This document shows positions 18,601 through 25,750 of a DNA stretch of 41,233 bases, one piece after another. The stretch is taken from positions 1-41,233 of the forward strand of contig CALGJU010000086.1 of assembly GCA_937928685.1 (NCBI GenBank), given 5' to 3'. Both the position numbers and the translations under genes were made by a program. How positions within the stretch are numbered: the first letter of the stretch is position 1; each line of letters opens with the position of its first letter. The notes beneath the pieces were generated by a model. It was not told the DNA's origin, ran no database searches, and saw only the letters and a list, made by a program, of their open reading frames with translations. This stretch comes from an uncultured Granulosicoccaceae bacterium (GTDB lineage Bacteria; Pseudomonadota; Gammaproteobacteria; Granulosicoccales; Granulosicoccaceae).

Positions 18601-19178
18601 GCCCCGGAGGTATCATTGATCAATACGTAAATGAATATTTATCCACCAATGTGCAAAAAAATCCCAGGCAATGGAAATGGGTTGGTAGCGGAAATTCCCA
18701 GTGCATTTCAAACAATACGTTAAAGCAGTTGGCGCTAGCTGATGAAATCAAGCAATCCTTCTTTTCATCACAAACGACCACCCCATCATTCACATTTAGC
18801 CTTAACCCTAGCACCCTGATTGTTGATAAATCTATCTTTCAAATGTACATGACCATTGGCAACAGAAAAATGGAGTTTTTTCATGGACCATTAAAGGGCG
18901 GTAGTAATTTTGTTTGGCCAGGCGAGAGCGGAAGTATTGAGGCAACCATTCGAGTTGAACCAATCATCGCCGGAACACAATCACGAATAAGTCTAAACGG
19001 CCCGTGGGCTGTATTGCGAATGCTCGATAGTGGCCAGCTCAAACAAATAAACAGCAGTGCAGTATCTGTGGACTACAGCTTCGGAGGGCGACCCGTACAT
19101 ATGGAGTTTAGATCCAGTAGCTTTAACCCTCTGGCTTCTCGCGCACTCCGGCAGTTCAGCTGTCCCAGGTCATTATGA
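15666..19178 (+). CDS. tssM: T6SS inner-membrane core protein TssM (IcmF)
   Basis: A 1,170-residue IcmF/VasK protein, the backbone of the trans-envelope complex. Two N-terminal membrane helices lie at about residues 13-32 and 45-66. A cytoplasmic NTPase domain carries Walker A GPPGAGKTT (about 132-140) and a DTAGRY switch-type motif near 182. A third membrane helix is at about 440-462, and the long periplasmic part ends in the C-terminal beta domain that contacts TssJ (GPWAVLRMLDSG region). It follows tssL after 69 bp; an AAAGGAA lies somewhat far from the ATG. The stop overlaps tagF by four bases (ATGA). Walker A is intact, so this is not one of the degenerate TssM forms. Confidence 0.96.
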   Translation: MHLIANLFKQKWASSLGVVGALSVFIWYLGPQLRFPGFEPLRPPENRLICIAVLLVLWAIYAVFLRWRAKKNNDEMLDALAEDAGAGEVQAAEAAALQGKMEDAVAVLKSKDFSKTGGKKFIYELPWYMIIGPPGAGKTTLLTNSGLNFPLEETHGKYSVKGVGGTRNCDWWFTDKAVLLDTAGRYTTQDSDSEVDKSAWETFLKLLKDNRKRRPVNGMLVALALHDIINNNEDQLIQMAKTIRFRLAEIHETFGMYPPVYFVITKCDLLAGFSDYFAGFDSEQRDQVWGFTLPPDYSGDFNTHAKVELDLLQKTLYQQLTTKLENESSQPRRDKIYGFPMQFAAIQNKLQLFTEQFASESRLQGNIFLRGIYFTSATQDGSALDQVVSSVSQSFGFASNRTQNNTGSGKSFFINTLLEDVIFGEAGLAGTNLAGEKRANRLQKMAAAAIALATIGLISVWGMSHQKNVAMMDEIVSSADSLKSNIDELPTDSLDLLEISSILNDARALDTTETDEGFLLKRTGLYQGKAIGSRATRKYNELLIDGLLARLMVRLEHQMHAESENSEFLFEALKTYQMLDDSDHYSAQDLIGWFRFDYDQNLPRNIATSKKNELIKHTEQLFRTKPLRLPRPLDRALIDQYQQVAANTPLEKRAYFRLKQDHAEVVNTSIKLTDEAGSDLARALVLSSDKTFNTSIPGFFTVEAYQNRFLPSVSKVSETLTNDVWVLGPYATTVSANDATALKDSVTRQYYDEYINHWQTLLESMSLRKASNLQELAQFLTLVTDSDSPLKNLLIAVNKQTTLSIEPPPEDKDAPDNNSRTDKLKALIGDKAPNEVTQPLTDPVTEHFEPLHTLLDNWETNGSKLDNMLQQLADLNLQLLPMATTPGAATDVKLASELAVKIQQLSAKAERLPPTVAKLVSSLTNDVNDASSGGYCAQLNALWESEVYPFYERALINRYPISRRATNEITLEDFGRFFGPGGIIDQYVNEYLSTNVQKNPRQWKWVGSGNSQCISNNTLKQLALADEIKQSFFSSQTTTPSFTFSLNPSTLIVDKSIFQMYMTIGNRKMEFFHGPLKGGSNFVWPGESGSIEATIRVEPIIAGTQSRISLNGPWAVLRMLDSGQLKQINSSAVSVDYSFGGRPVHMEFRSSSFNPLASRALRQFSCPRSL

Positions 19179-20095
19179 ATACAACCGGCTACTGCGGTAA
19201 GTTGCCACAGCGAGGGGACTTTGTATCAGGGAGGATTCCCACCACTTTCATGAATACATGGGACGACTGGGCGCAACAACTTGTTACTGTCTCCAACCAG
19301 ATCAAACTGACCACCGGTAAAAATAGCTGGTTTAATTTACCAGTATATCGATTCTACTTATCAACCGGAATAGCAGGAGAAAGTGCATGGGTGGGGCTAA
19401 TGCTACCCAGCTCCGACTCCGTAGGACGAGAATATCCATTTTGCCTTGCACGAGACATTGAACCAAACAGCCCTCCCGATGAAGCATTGGCGTTGCATCA
19501 AAATTTCTTCGTGCACGCAGAGCAACTTATTGAACAGTTGTTTAACAACAATCTGGATTTCTCTGACATCAACGACTCACTTAATGAACTTGATATGGCG
19601 ACTACCATTTCAACTGATTCTTACAGCAGTTCAAGCATTAGCAGACCGTCAGCAGAAGCCGCTTTGTGCATTAGGCAAACGTCACCCGCCGATACAAATG
19701 ACACCATGTTCTGGAAAAACGCCGCAACGGCTCTACTGCGCTCCTCGTGTTCGGCCTACAGCATTTGGTCCACCAGTCCACTGAGTAATTCGACACAAGA
19801 AACACTAATCTGCGAGGCGATGCCGTCTGCATCTATCAGCTCAAATCTGTTCATAGGTAATTTCAGCCCTCAGCAGTGGACAGTAAATATCAGTCCAGAA
19901 CAGCCTCTAGAGCGCAGAGAGGAGAATATATTCACCCCAGTGGTGTCTGCCCCGATAGCGATACAGCCGACCACTGACGACACTGGAGACACCAAACCTT
20001 TACGAAAATCCACTGATCCCAAGCTCCCACACGAAGCTGACTTCCTCGAACTTGACGACGATAGCGATCAGCCTGATGCACCATGGGACAACTGA
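19175..20095 (+). CDS. tagF: TagF (ImpM family), post-translational repressor of T6SS
   Basis: A 306-residue protein whose N-terminal half is the ImpM/TagF domain (GYCGKLPQRGDFVSGRIP at the start, then WDDWAQQL, and GLMLPSSDSVGREYPF near residues 75-90). In P. aeruginosa TagF represses H1-T6SS independently of, or upstream of, Fha phosphorylation. The C-terminal third is acidic, low in conservation and probably disordered. In some species TagF is fused to PppA; here the two genes are adjacent but separate, four bases apart. It overlaps the tssM stop (ATGA). Confidence 0.9.
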   Translation: MNTTGYCGKLPQRGDFVSGRIPTTFMNTWDDWAQQLVTVSNQIKLTTGKNSWFNLPVYRFYLSTGIAGESAWVGLMLPSSDSVGREYPFCLARDIEPNSPPDEALALHQNFFVHAEQLIEQLFNNNLDFSDINDSLNELDMATTISTDSYSSSSISRPSAEAALCIRQTSPADTNDTMFWKNAATALLRSSCSAYSIWSTSPLSNSTQETLICEAMPSASISSNLFIGNFSPQQWTVNISPEQPLERREENIFTPVVSAPIAIQPTTDDTGDTKPLRKSTDPKLPHEADFLELDDDSDQPDAPWDN

Positions 20096-20099
20096 CCCT

Positions 20100-20813
20100 A
20101 TGCTCTGGCAATGTCACACAATAACTGATACAGGCAAGGTTCGCAGCGTCAACGAAGACAGCATTTATCACAGTGAACAGCATCAACTTTGGGCAGTCGC
20201 TGACGGCATGGGAGGTCATCACCGGGGGGATATCGCAAGCCAGGCAATTGTGAACCACTTACGATCATTCACACCAAGCAGCCACTCGGGCTTTTCACTA
20301 CAGCGTATCGTGCAGATTCTTAATACGGCAAACAACGAACTTGTCGAAAAAGCCGCACTAGAAGATGCAGGTGTTATTGCAAGCACCTGCGCCATATTGA
20401 CCCGCAGTAAACACTCCATCATTTGTAGCTGGGTTGGCGACAGCCGAATCTACCGATTTCGCAATAATGTACTAACGCAGCTCACAAGGGATCACAGCTA
20501 CGAAACCTTAATCGACGATATGCGCAACAGTGGGCAGAAAATCGATGACGTAATGATAGATATTCAAACACTTACACGAGGCGTGGGTGCTGAGTCCAAC
20601 CTGAACGTAGAACACAGCCATTTTATACCACAGAAAAACGATCGGTATCTGTTATGCACCGACGGCCTATACAAGGAGGTATCGCACAGTGAACTGCAAA
20701 GGCGCTATGCCGAAACGGCAGATGATCAAGCTCTTATTACGACCCTACACGAGGCCTACCTCGCTGGCGGTGCCAGGGACAATTTGGGACTAACCCTTGT
20801 GACGGCAAACTAA
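20100..20813 (+). CDS. pppA: PppA: PP2C-family Ser/Thr phosphatase of the T6SS switch
   Basis: A 237-residue cytoplasmic PP2C phosphatase that in H1-type systems removes phosphate from Fha and resets assembly. Metal-coordinating PP2C motifs are intact: VRSVNEDS (motif 1), VADGMGGH (motif 2), SWVGDSRIYRF, TRDHS, LLCTDGLYKEV and GARDNLGLTLV (the final Asp-Asn). No membrane segment is present. The frame is open back to 20,052, but the ATG at 20,100 lies four bases after the tagF stop and places the catalytic domain at the usual distance from the N-terminus. Residues before it have no family match. Confidence 0.93.
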   Translation: MLWQCHTITDTGKVRSVNEDSIYHSEQHQLWAVADGMGGHHRGDIASQAIVNHLRSFTPSSHSGFSLQRIVQILNTANNELVEKAALEDAGVIASTCAILTRSKHSIICSWVGDSRIYRFRNNVLTQLTRDHSYETLIDDMRNSGQKIDDVMIDIQTLTRGVGAESNLNVEHSHFIPQKNDRYLLCTDGLYKEVSHSELQRRYAETADDQALITTLHEAYLAGGARDNLGLTLVTAN

Positions 20814-20978
20814 TGGTTTTAACTGATCATTCACTACTCTTTGATGGCAAGCAGCATGTCGGAAGACCCAACAGCGCTTTACTGCCTCGCTCGCCATATG
20901 AAAGTACTCACTTGTCCGGTACTTTTCCCAGGAATGTAGCAGGCAGGCACACTAACAATTGCATACTGATCGCAGCAT
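20814..20978. other. 165-bp gap between pppA and ppkA
   Basis: There is no clear promoter, terminator or repeat here. A 63-codon reading frame begins at a TAATG overlap with the pppA stop and runs into the ppkA start region. It has no ribosome-binding site other than possible coupling and no recognisable protein features, so I do not call it a gene. Confidence 0.4.
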
Positions 20979-22871
20979 ATGATGTCGATGGCTCAGGGAA
21001 TTGAACAAATGACCAATCAAACACAATCAATGGGCACACAGCCGCTCCCATTAGGCCACGAGCTACTCTGGTACACCATAGAAGAGATCCTGGGTCACGG
21101 TGGATTCGGGATGACCTACTTAGCCATCGATACCAACTTGAATCGAAAAGTGGCAATCAAAGAATACCTGCCAACAATGTTCGCATGTCGAAATGAAGAC
21201 TTCAGCGTAAGACCATTAACCGGCGATAACGAAGAAGACTATCAATGGGGATTGAGCAGCTTTCTTACTGAAGCTCGCACACTTGCAAAATTCAGACACA
21301 GGAATGTGGTTCAAGTACAGACCGTATTCGAAGCATACAATACCGCTTACATGGTGATGGAGTATGAGCACGGCGAAAGTCTGGATCAGGTATTTAAACA
21401 ACGCGGTGGCCAACTAAACCAGGCTTTTTTCGAAGACTTACTCTTTCCAGTCATGGACGGACTTCAAGACATACACGACGCAGGATTCATTCATAGAGAT
21501 ATCAAGCCGGGCAATCTATATATTCGATCTGACGGCAGTCCAGTACTTATCGACTTTGGTTCTGCCCGCCAAACATCACAGCAAGAAACCTCAGAGATGA
21601 CCACTCTTGTGAGTCAAGGGTATACACCGATCGAACAATACAGCTCCAATTTTGGCGAACAAGGGCCTTGGACAGATATCTATTCATTGGCCGCTTCGGT
21701 ATACCACGGTATTACCGGTTCGCGCCCCGAAGATGCACTCAATCGCAGCGGGTCATTGATATCAACTAAACCTGACCCACTATTGGAGCTCAGTTCGTTA
21801 CAGCCAGCGCAAATTAGCGACAGCTTCTGTGTAGCAGTCGATCGAGCAATGAAGCTCAAGCCCGAAGAACGTCCGCAGTCACTTGCAGAGTGGCGGAGTA
21901 TCTTCGACACAAAACAACACACCATGAATGTGTCACAAAATACTCCTAATACCAGCCCAGTCGACGATGATGCCACACGACTACAACCACGCACCCGGCA
22001 TGCTGTGTCACCAGTCCCCCAAAGCGCCGGTCGAAACACAACAACTCACCACGAGCATCATCAGAGAATTGATACCACACACATTGCACATACTGGCATC
22101 AGGAACGAGGAAAAAAACCTCAGATCTGAGCCCAAAGCAGCATCCAGCATACCGCTGATTATTGGCGGCTTATTAGTGGTGGCGCTAGGAGCTGGCGGAT
22201 GGTGGTTCACTCAAAATAAGGCTGACCGAGGCAGCAACCCTATTATTGTGACGGAACAATTACTGGACGAGCTCCCGAAACCAACAAACACAGGAAGGCT
22301 ACCTGATCCTGCAGAACGCATACAAACTGAAATCGCAGAATTACGTGTATTGGCTTCCGTCTACCAAGAGCTATTGCAAGCCGATCCAAACTCTCCACAA
22401 GGTATAGAGGGTATATCCTATGTGCTTAAGAATTACCGCGAGATAGCAGAGTTGAACCTTTTGCAATCAAGCGAACTACTAAGAGGCAAACTCTCATCCG
22501 CTTTGCGTTCGATCGCCTCACAAGCAAACACCAGCGAAGAGGTAGAAAAACTGATATCTAAAGTTCGCGCGACTGAATCTATGCTGAGCTTTGAAGACCT
22601 AAAAATAATTCTAGATAAAGAATCCCTCAACAGTAACGAACAAGAACAACTACTTCTCGGTTTAAGTTCACTTGCAAAAGAAGAAAGAACTAAGGCGCTT
22701 GCAGATAATAGAGTGGTCAAATTATCAGGAATTTTTAAAACGTCAATTATTAAGGCGGTGAAAGGAAGTCAATTCGAACAAGCAAAAAACATGACCGCGC
22801 TGGCGCTTCTTATAAACCCAAACGACGGCGAGCTAATTATGATTAAAGAACACCTGGAAAAAGGCACCTAG
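20979..22871 (+). CDS. ppkA: PpkA: transmembrane Hanks-type Ser/Thr kinase of the T6SS switch
   Basis: A 630-residue kinase that in H1-type systems phosphorylates Fha in response to TagR on the periplasmic side. The kinase domain runs from about residue 31 to 310: glycine loop GHGGFG (39-44), Lys61, catalytic HRDIKPGN (172-179) and DFG (192-194), all intact. A linker (about 315-388) precedes a single membrane helix (about 391-410). The periplasmic part of about 220 residues is helical and lacks the von Willebrand domain of P. aeruginosa PpkA. The ATG at 20,979 has no ribosome-binding site; an in-frame ATG at 21,009 has CAGGGA upstream and is a good alternative. The stop codon TAG is formed by the left end of the inverted-repeat element that follows, so the C-terminus may be truncated. 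Confidence 0.92.
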   Translation: MMSMAQGIEQMTNQTQSMGTQPLPLGHELLWYTIEEILGHGGFGMTYLAIDTNLNRKVAIKEYLPTMFACRNEDFSVRPLTGDNEEDYQWGLSSFLTEARTLAKFRHRNVVQVQTVFEAYNTAYMVMEYEHGESLDQVFKQRGGQLNQAFFEDLLFPVMDGLQDIHDAGFIHRDIKPGNLYIRSDGSPVLIDFGSARQTSQQETSEMTTLVSQGYTPIEQYSSNFGEQGPWTDIYSLAASVYHGITGSRPEDALNRSGSLISTKPDPLLELSSLQPAQISDSFCVAVDRAMKLKPEERPQSLAEWRSIFDTKQHTMNVSQNTPNTSPVDDDATRLQPRTRHAVSPVPQSAGRNTTTHHEHHQRIDTTHIAHTGIRNEEKNLRSEPKAASSIPLIIGGLLVVALGAGGWWFTQNKADRGSNPIIVTEQLLDELPKPTNTGRLPDPAERIQTEIAELRVLASVYQELLQADPNSPQGIEGISYVLKNYREIAELNLLQSSELLRGKLSSALRSIASQANTSEEVEKLISKVRATESMLSFEDLKIILDKESLNSNEQEQLLLGLSSLAKEERTKALADNRVVKLSGIFKTSIIKAVKGSQFEQAKNMTALALLINPNDGELIMIKEHLEKGT

Positions 22872-23032
22872 GAGTCTGTCGAGAACTAGGGTCGTAGCGA
22901 GGTTGTGAGATATTGAGTCAGATATTTCTGATCGTTAGAGGCGAATAGTCATTCTTCTTTAACGAAAAGGATCGTAATCGCTGGCCAAAATATCGCGACC
23001 GCAGTAGATCATAGTTCTCAGACAGCCTCCTA
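22869..23032. mobile_element. MITE-like element with terminal inverted repeats and TA flanks
   Basis: A 164-bp stretch bounded by TA on both sides. The ends form an imperfect inverted repeat: TAGGAGTCTGTCGAGAAC on the left and, on the opposite strand, TAGGAGGCTGTCTGAGAAC on the right (one mismatch, one inserted base), with weaker matching continuing inward (a GATATT block on both arms). It has no coding capacity. The TA flanks and short non-coding inner part are those of a miniature inverted-repeat element, for example one mobilised by an IS630/Tc1-type transposase that duplicates TA. The left TA plus the next G form the ppkA stop. An alternative is a long intramolecular hairpin acting on the mRNA. 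No second copy was noticed in the window. Confidence 0.6.
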
Positions 23033-23042
23033 CACCCTCAAT

Positions 23043-24314
23043 ATGACTCTGTGGTTAATTCTTAATATCAGAACTGGACAAAAGACCAAAGCCATGACAA
23101 TCCAACCTATTTCTAAGATAAGAAAAGTCTCCTTAATTCCCAATAGACGTCTTTTGGTTTCCCTTTTTGGGCAATCAATAAAGTTATCAGTTTTGCTGCT
23201 AATAATAGCGCCTGTCCAATCGACAGCTGCCAATGATTATTCTAGCCCTCGTCAAGTGACCATTGGCAGCAGTAATTCTCAAATCAATGCAGCTCTGACA
23301 CTGTGCAGAGAATACAGCGAAGACTGTGCGCTGGAATGGTACGCTGACGAGGCCACAAGAACCATCACACTAAAACCCTATCGTCTAGATTCAAAGGAAG
23401 TGTCGGTCGGGGAATTTAGACAGTACGTAGAGTCCAATAACGTCACTACCGAGGTCGAGCAACGTCGTAGTAGTGCTGTCACAGATGAAAACGATCCACT
23501 CTCAGGTTACTACACAGACGATGCTTTTTGGCACAACGCGTATCAAGTAAATAATCCAAAATATCCCGTTGTCCATGTCACCTTCAACGATGCATCCGGT
23601 TATTGCACTTCCATAGGTAAACGCCTGCCAACCGAAGCCGAATGGGAATACGCAGCGAGGGGCGGTACAGACAATAGCTTCCCGTGGGGCAATAGTTGGG
23701 AAGAGGCCGCCAGCTATCGTGGTGTTGCGTTACCACAAATTATTCCCACACCGGTCGGTTCATTTCGACCTAACAAAGACGGTTTCTATGATTTATCCGG
23801 GAACGTAGCTGAATGGACACTAAGTGACACCGCAGGGGACAAAAACGCAATTATTAAAGGGGGCTCTCGATTTAGTACCAACGTCGCCAACCTACGAGCA
23901 GCCGTACGACGACTGGAAGACAAAGAGTACTCCGGTGACGATGTCGGATTCCGTTGTGTTGAGGCACTAGACGAATGGCCAACTAACAGCGCGCCGGATA
24001 ACCTAATAACCCAGCAACAAAGCCAAGAGAATGCACAGCCCGAAGTAATAACGATGCTTAACCCGGCTGAAGTTGAGCAATCACAAGATCAAGAATTAGC
24101 GGCGGTCACGGTTGCACAGAGTTCAACAACAGCCTTTATTAATGCAGAAACACCGGTGCCAGTGTTACCCATACAAGAAGTCGATAACGACCAAGTCGAC
24201 GAGTTGTTGCAGCGCGTAAAAGTAATGAGAAAAGTGCGTGAGAAAAAGCATCAGATCTTCTCCGAATACATGGAAAACTCCCTGACAGCCATGTCTGAGT
24301 TATTTAAAAACTAA
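23043..24314 (+). CDS. tagR: TagR-like periplasmic protein with inactive formylglycine-generating-enzyme (SUMF1) fold
   Basis: A 423-residue exported protein. A hydrophobic signal-like segment (about residues 45-62, ending near QSTAAND) follows a basic N-region. The FGE-sulfatase domain spans about 110-315 (KEVSVGEFRQYV, GKRLPTEAEWEYAARGG, PWGNSWEEA, DLSGNVAEWTLS, KGGSR, DVGFRC). The two active-site cysteines of true FGE, which follow the GGS motif, are absent: the segment reads GGSRFSTNVANLRAAVRR. A regulatory, non-enzymatic role is therefore likely, as for P. aeruginosa TagR, which promotes PpkA activity from the periplasm. The C-terminal 110 residues are Gln/Glu-rich with a terminal amphipathic helix. 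Neither the ATG at 23,043 nor that at 23,094 has a good ribosome-binding site. Its frame is in phase with ppkA if the intervening element is removed. Confidence 0.82.
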   Translation: MTLWLILNIRTGQKTKAMTIQPISKIRKVSLIPNRRLLVSLFGQSIKLSVLLLIIAPVQSTAANDYSSPRQVTIGSSNSQINAALTLCREYSEDCALEWYADEATRTITLKPYRLDSKEVSVGEFRQYVESNNVTTEVEQRRSSAVTDENDPLSGYYTDDAFWHNAYQVNNPKYPVVHVTFNDASGYCTSIGKRLPTEAEWEYAARGGTDNSFPWGNSWEEAASYRGVALPQIIPTPVGSFRPNKDGFYDLSGNVAEWTLSDTAGDKNAIIKGGSRFSTNVANLRAAVRRLEDKEYSGDDVGFRCVEALDEWPTNSAPDNLITQQQSQENAQPEVITMLNPAEVEQSQDQELAAVTVAQSSTTAFINAETPVPVLPIQEVDNDQVDELLQRVKVMRKVREKKHQIFSEYMENSLTAMSELFKN

Positions 24315-24521
24315 ACCAGATTAAAACGGACATTAATCAGTGTGGGCAATTAATGACTAAAAACACATGGTAAATTACGCCACATTTTTCTATGTCATAA
24401 TTGATCAGTATAAATGCCAGAGACTTCACGGTCACGGACCACGCATTGCGTTAGAATTGACGTAGTCCAAAGTTACACCAACTGGACAATAGGGACGTAC
24501 CACCTCAAAGGAGCGAAATTC

Positions 24522-25673
24522 GTGAACACCCTCAAGACATCACCCGCTACGATTACACGTCGCACAATAGCAGCTGCGACTCTCGTTTTCTGCACTGCTT
24601 TGTCGAGCCTCCCTGCTTTGGGAGTAAATCAAAATACAGTACTGGCCGAGTTGGAAACAGCACCTTCAAACTGGACGCTGCCCACAGTCCGCGCGTGGGT
24701 TAACGATTTTAGCCAGGGAGACAATCATTCAGTATCACTAGGCGACACTGTCGATATCTCAGTAGACACTACATCATCTGCTCACTTTGTTTTGGCTTTG
24801 GTGGACTCCTACGGAGAAGTCAAACTAATCAGACCCTCCGGACCGGCAAGTAAAGCAAATTACCAGTTCACTGCTGAAGCACCGGTCGGGCAATATTCTC
24901 TGTTTGCATTCGCAACTGACGCTCAAATTCCGGGTGGCCAAATTGGCCTTCCAGATGGAAAAGACACTAACGCCATGGACTACAACATGGAAGCTGTGGA
25001 AAATTTCGTCACAGCGCTCACCCAATTTAGTGCTAAAAATCTAATCGCAAAGGCACCTGAATACCAATTCACTGTCGAAGACAGTTCGCTTGCTCTCCAA
25101 ACACGAGGGCTTGTTAAGAAAGTGTCTCGTTTGCAGAAAAATAGAGAGACCACCAAGAAAAATACTACAAACCCCATTGTTGTTCCGGCAAAGCCGGTAA
25201 CTGTAGCCGCCGTCAAAAACTCTATTACAACAACGGCTATACCTAATAAGCGAATAAAAAAGCCAGCTGAGGTGTCTTTAGCAGAGGTTCAAAAAGCTAG
25301 AACTACTCCTGCTGCAAATCCGGGCTCATTGTCTCTGGATATCAAATTTCAGGTTAATTCCGCTGGGCTTACGCCATCAGGAGTCAATTCCCTGGATAGC
25401 CTTGGAAGCGCACTGATGGTGATGCAACGCACCGGGAAACTTCCTACCTTGCTGCTTGAGGGACACACTGATGACTCGGGTGAAGCAGACTACAACCTCA
25501 ATCTGTCCGAAAAACGCGCGAACTCGGCCAAAGCCTATTTGCTTGAGCGATTCGGTTTACCAGCAGATGCAATCGAGGCAGTAGGCTTCGGTGAGACAAC
25601 CCCCTTACAACCAAACTCTAATGCTGCAGCACGGCAGCTCAACCGACGCGTGGAACTCAAAGTAGTTCGATAG
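24522..25673 (+). CDS. secreted DUF4384-like / OmpA-domain envelope protein
   Basis: A 383-residue periplasmic or envelope protein. The GTG at 24,522 is preceded by AAGGAG at eight bases and yields a clear signal peptide (basic RRTIAAATLVFCTALSSLPA, then ALG); the frame stays open to 24,414 but without such features. Residues about 45-170 form a beta-sandwich-like region resembling DUF4384 (LGDTVDISVDTTS, SYGEVKLIRPSG, APVGQYSLFAFATD). A basic, threonine-rich linker follows, and the last 115 residues are an OmpA-like peptidoglycan-binding domain (LLEGHTDDSGEADYNLNLSE, QLNRRVELKV). It is the last plus-strand gene, ahead of a hairpin. A link to the T6SS is inferred from position only; it is not part of the H1 core set. 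Confidence 0.8.
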   Translation: MNTLKTSPATITRRTIAAATLVFCTALSSLPALGVNQNTVLAELETAPSNWTLPTVRAWVNDFSQGDNHSVSLGDTVDISVDTTSSAHFVLALVDSYGEVKLIRPSGPASKANYQFTAEAPVGQYSLFAFATDAQIPGGQIGLPDGKDTNAMDYNMEAVENFVTALTQFSAKNLIAKAPEYQFTVEDSSLALQTRGLVKKVSRLQKNRETTKKNTTNPIVVPAKPVTVAAVKNSITTTAIPNKRIKKPAEVSLAEVQKARTTPAANPGSLSLDIKFQVNSAGLTPSGVNSLDSLGSALMVMQRTGKLPTLLLEGHTDDSGEADYNLNLSEKRANSAKAYLLERFGLPADAIEAVGFGETTPLQPNSNAAARQLNRRVELKVVR

Positions 25674-25691
25674 AGCAAGAGGCATAAATGA

Positions 25692-25724
25692 AGCCCATAG
25701 TCGATCACTCGACGACTATGGGCT
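25692..25724. terminator. hairpin between convergent operons, likely bidirectional terminator
   Basis: A perfect 12-bp stem AGCCCATAGTCG / CGACTATGGGCT with a 9-base loop (25,704-25,712) lies 18 bp after the ompA-like gene and 26 bp after the CHAT gene on the other strand. Flanks are A/T-rich (a short TTCATTT follows on the minus strand, CATAGTTATAA on the plus strand), but no long T-tract is present, so its efficiency is uncertain. Confidence 0.65.
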
Positions 25725-25750
25725 CATAGTTATAAACTACCTCTTACCTA

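Noticed and set aside
20813-21004. 63-codon ORF overlapping the pppA stop (TAATG) and the ppkA start
   Set aside because: No ribosome-binding site, no domain or signal, and it would overlap the kinase start. A coupled leader peptide is possible but unsupported.
23043-24314. Active formylglycine-generating enzyme for a sulfatase
   Set aside because: The catalytic cysteines after the GGS motif are missing and no sulfatase gene is present.
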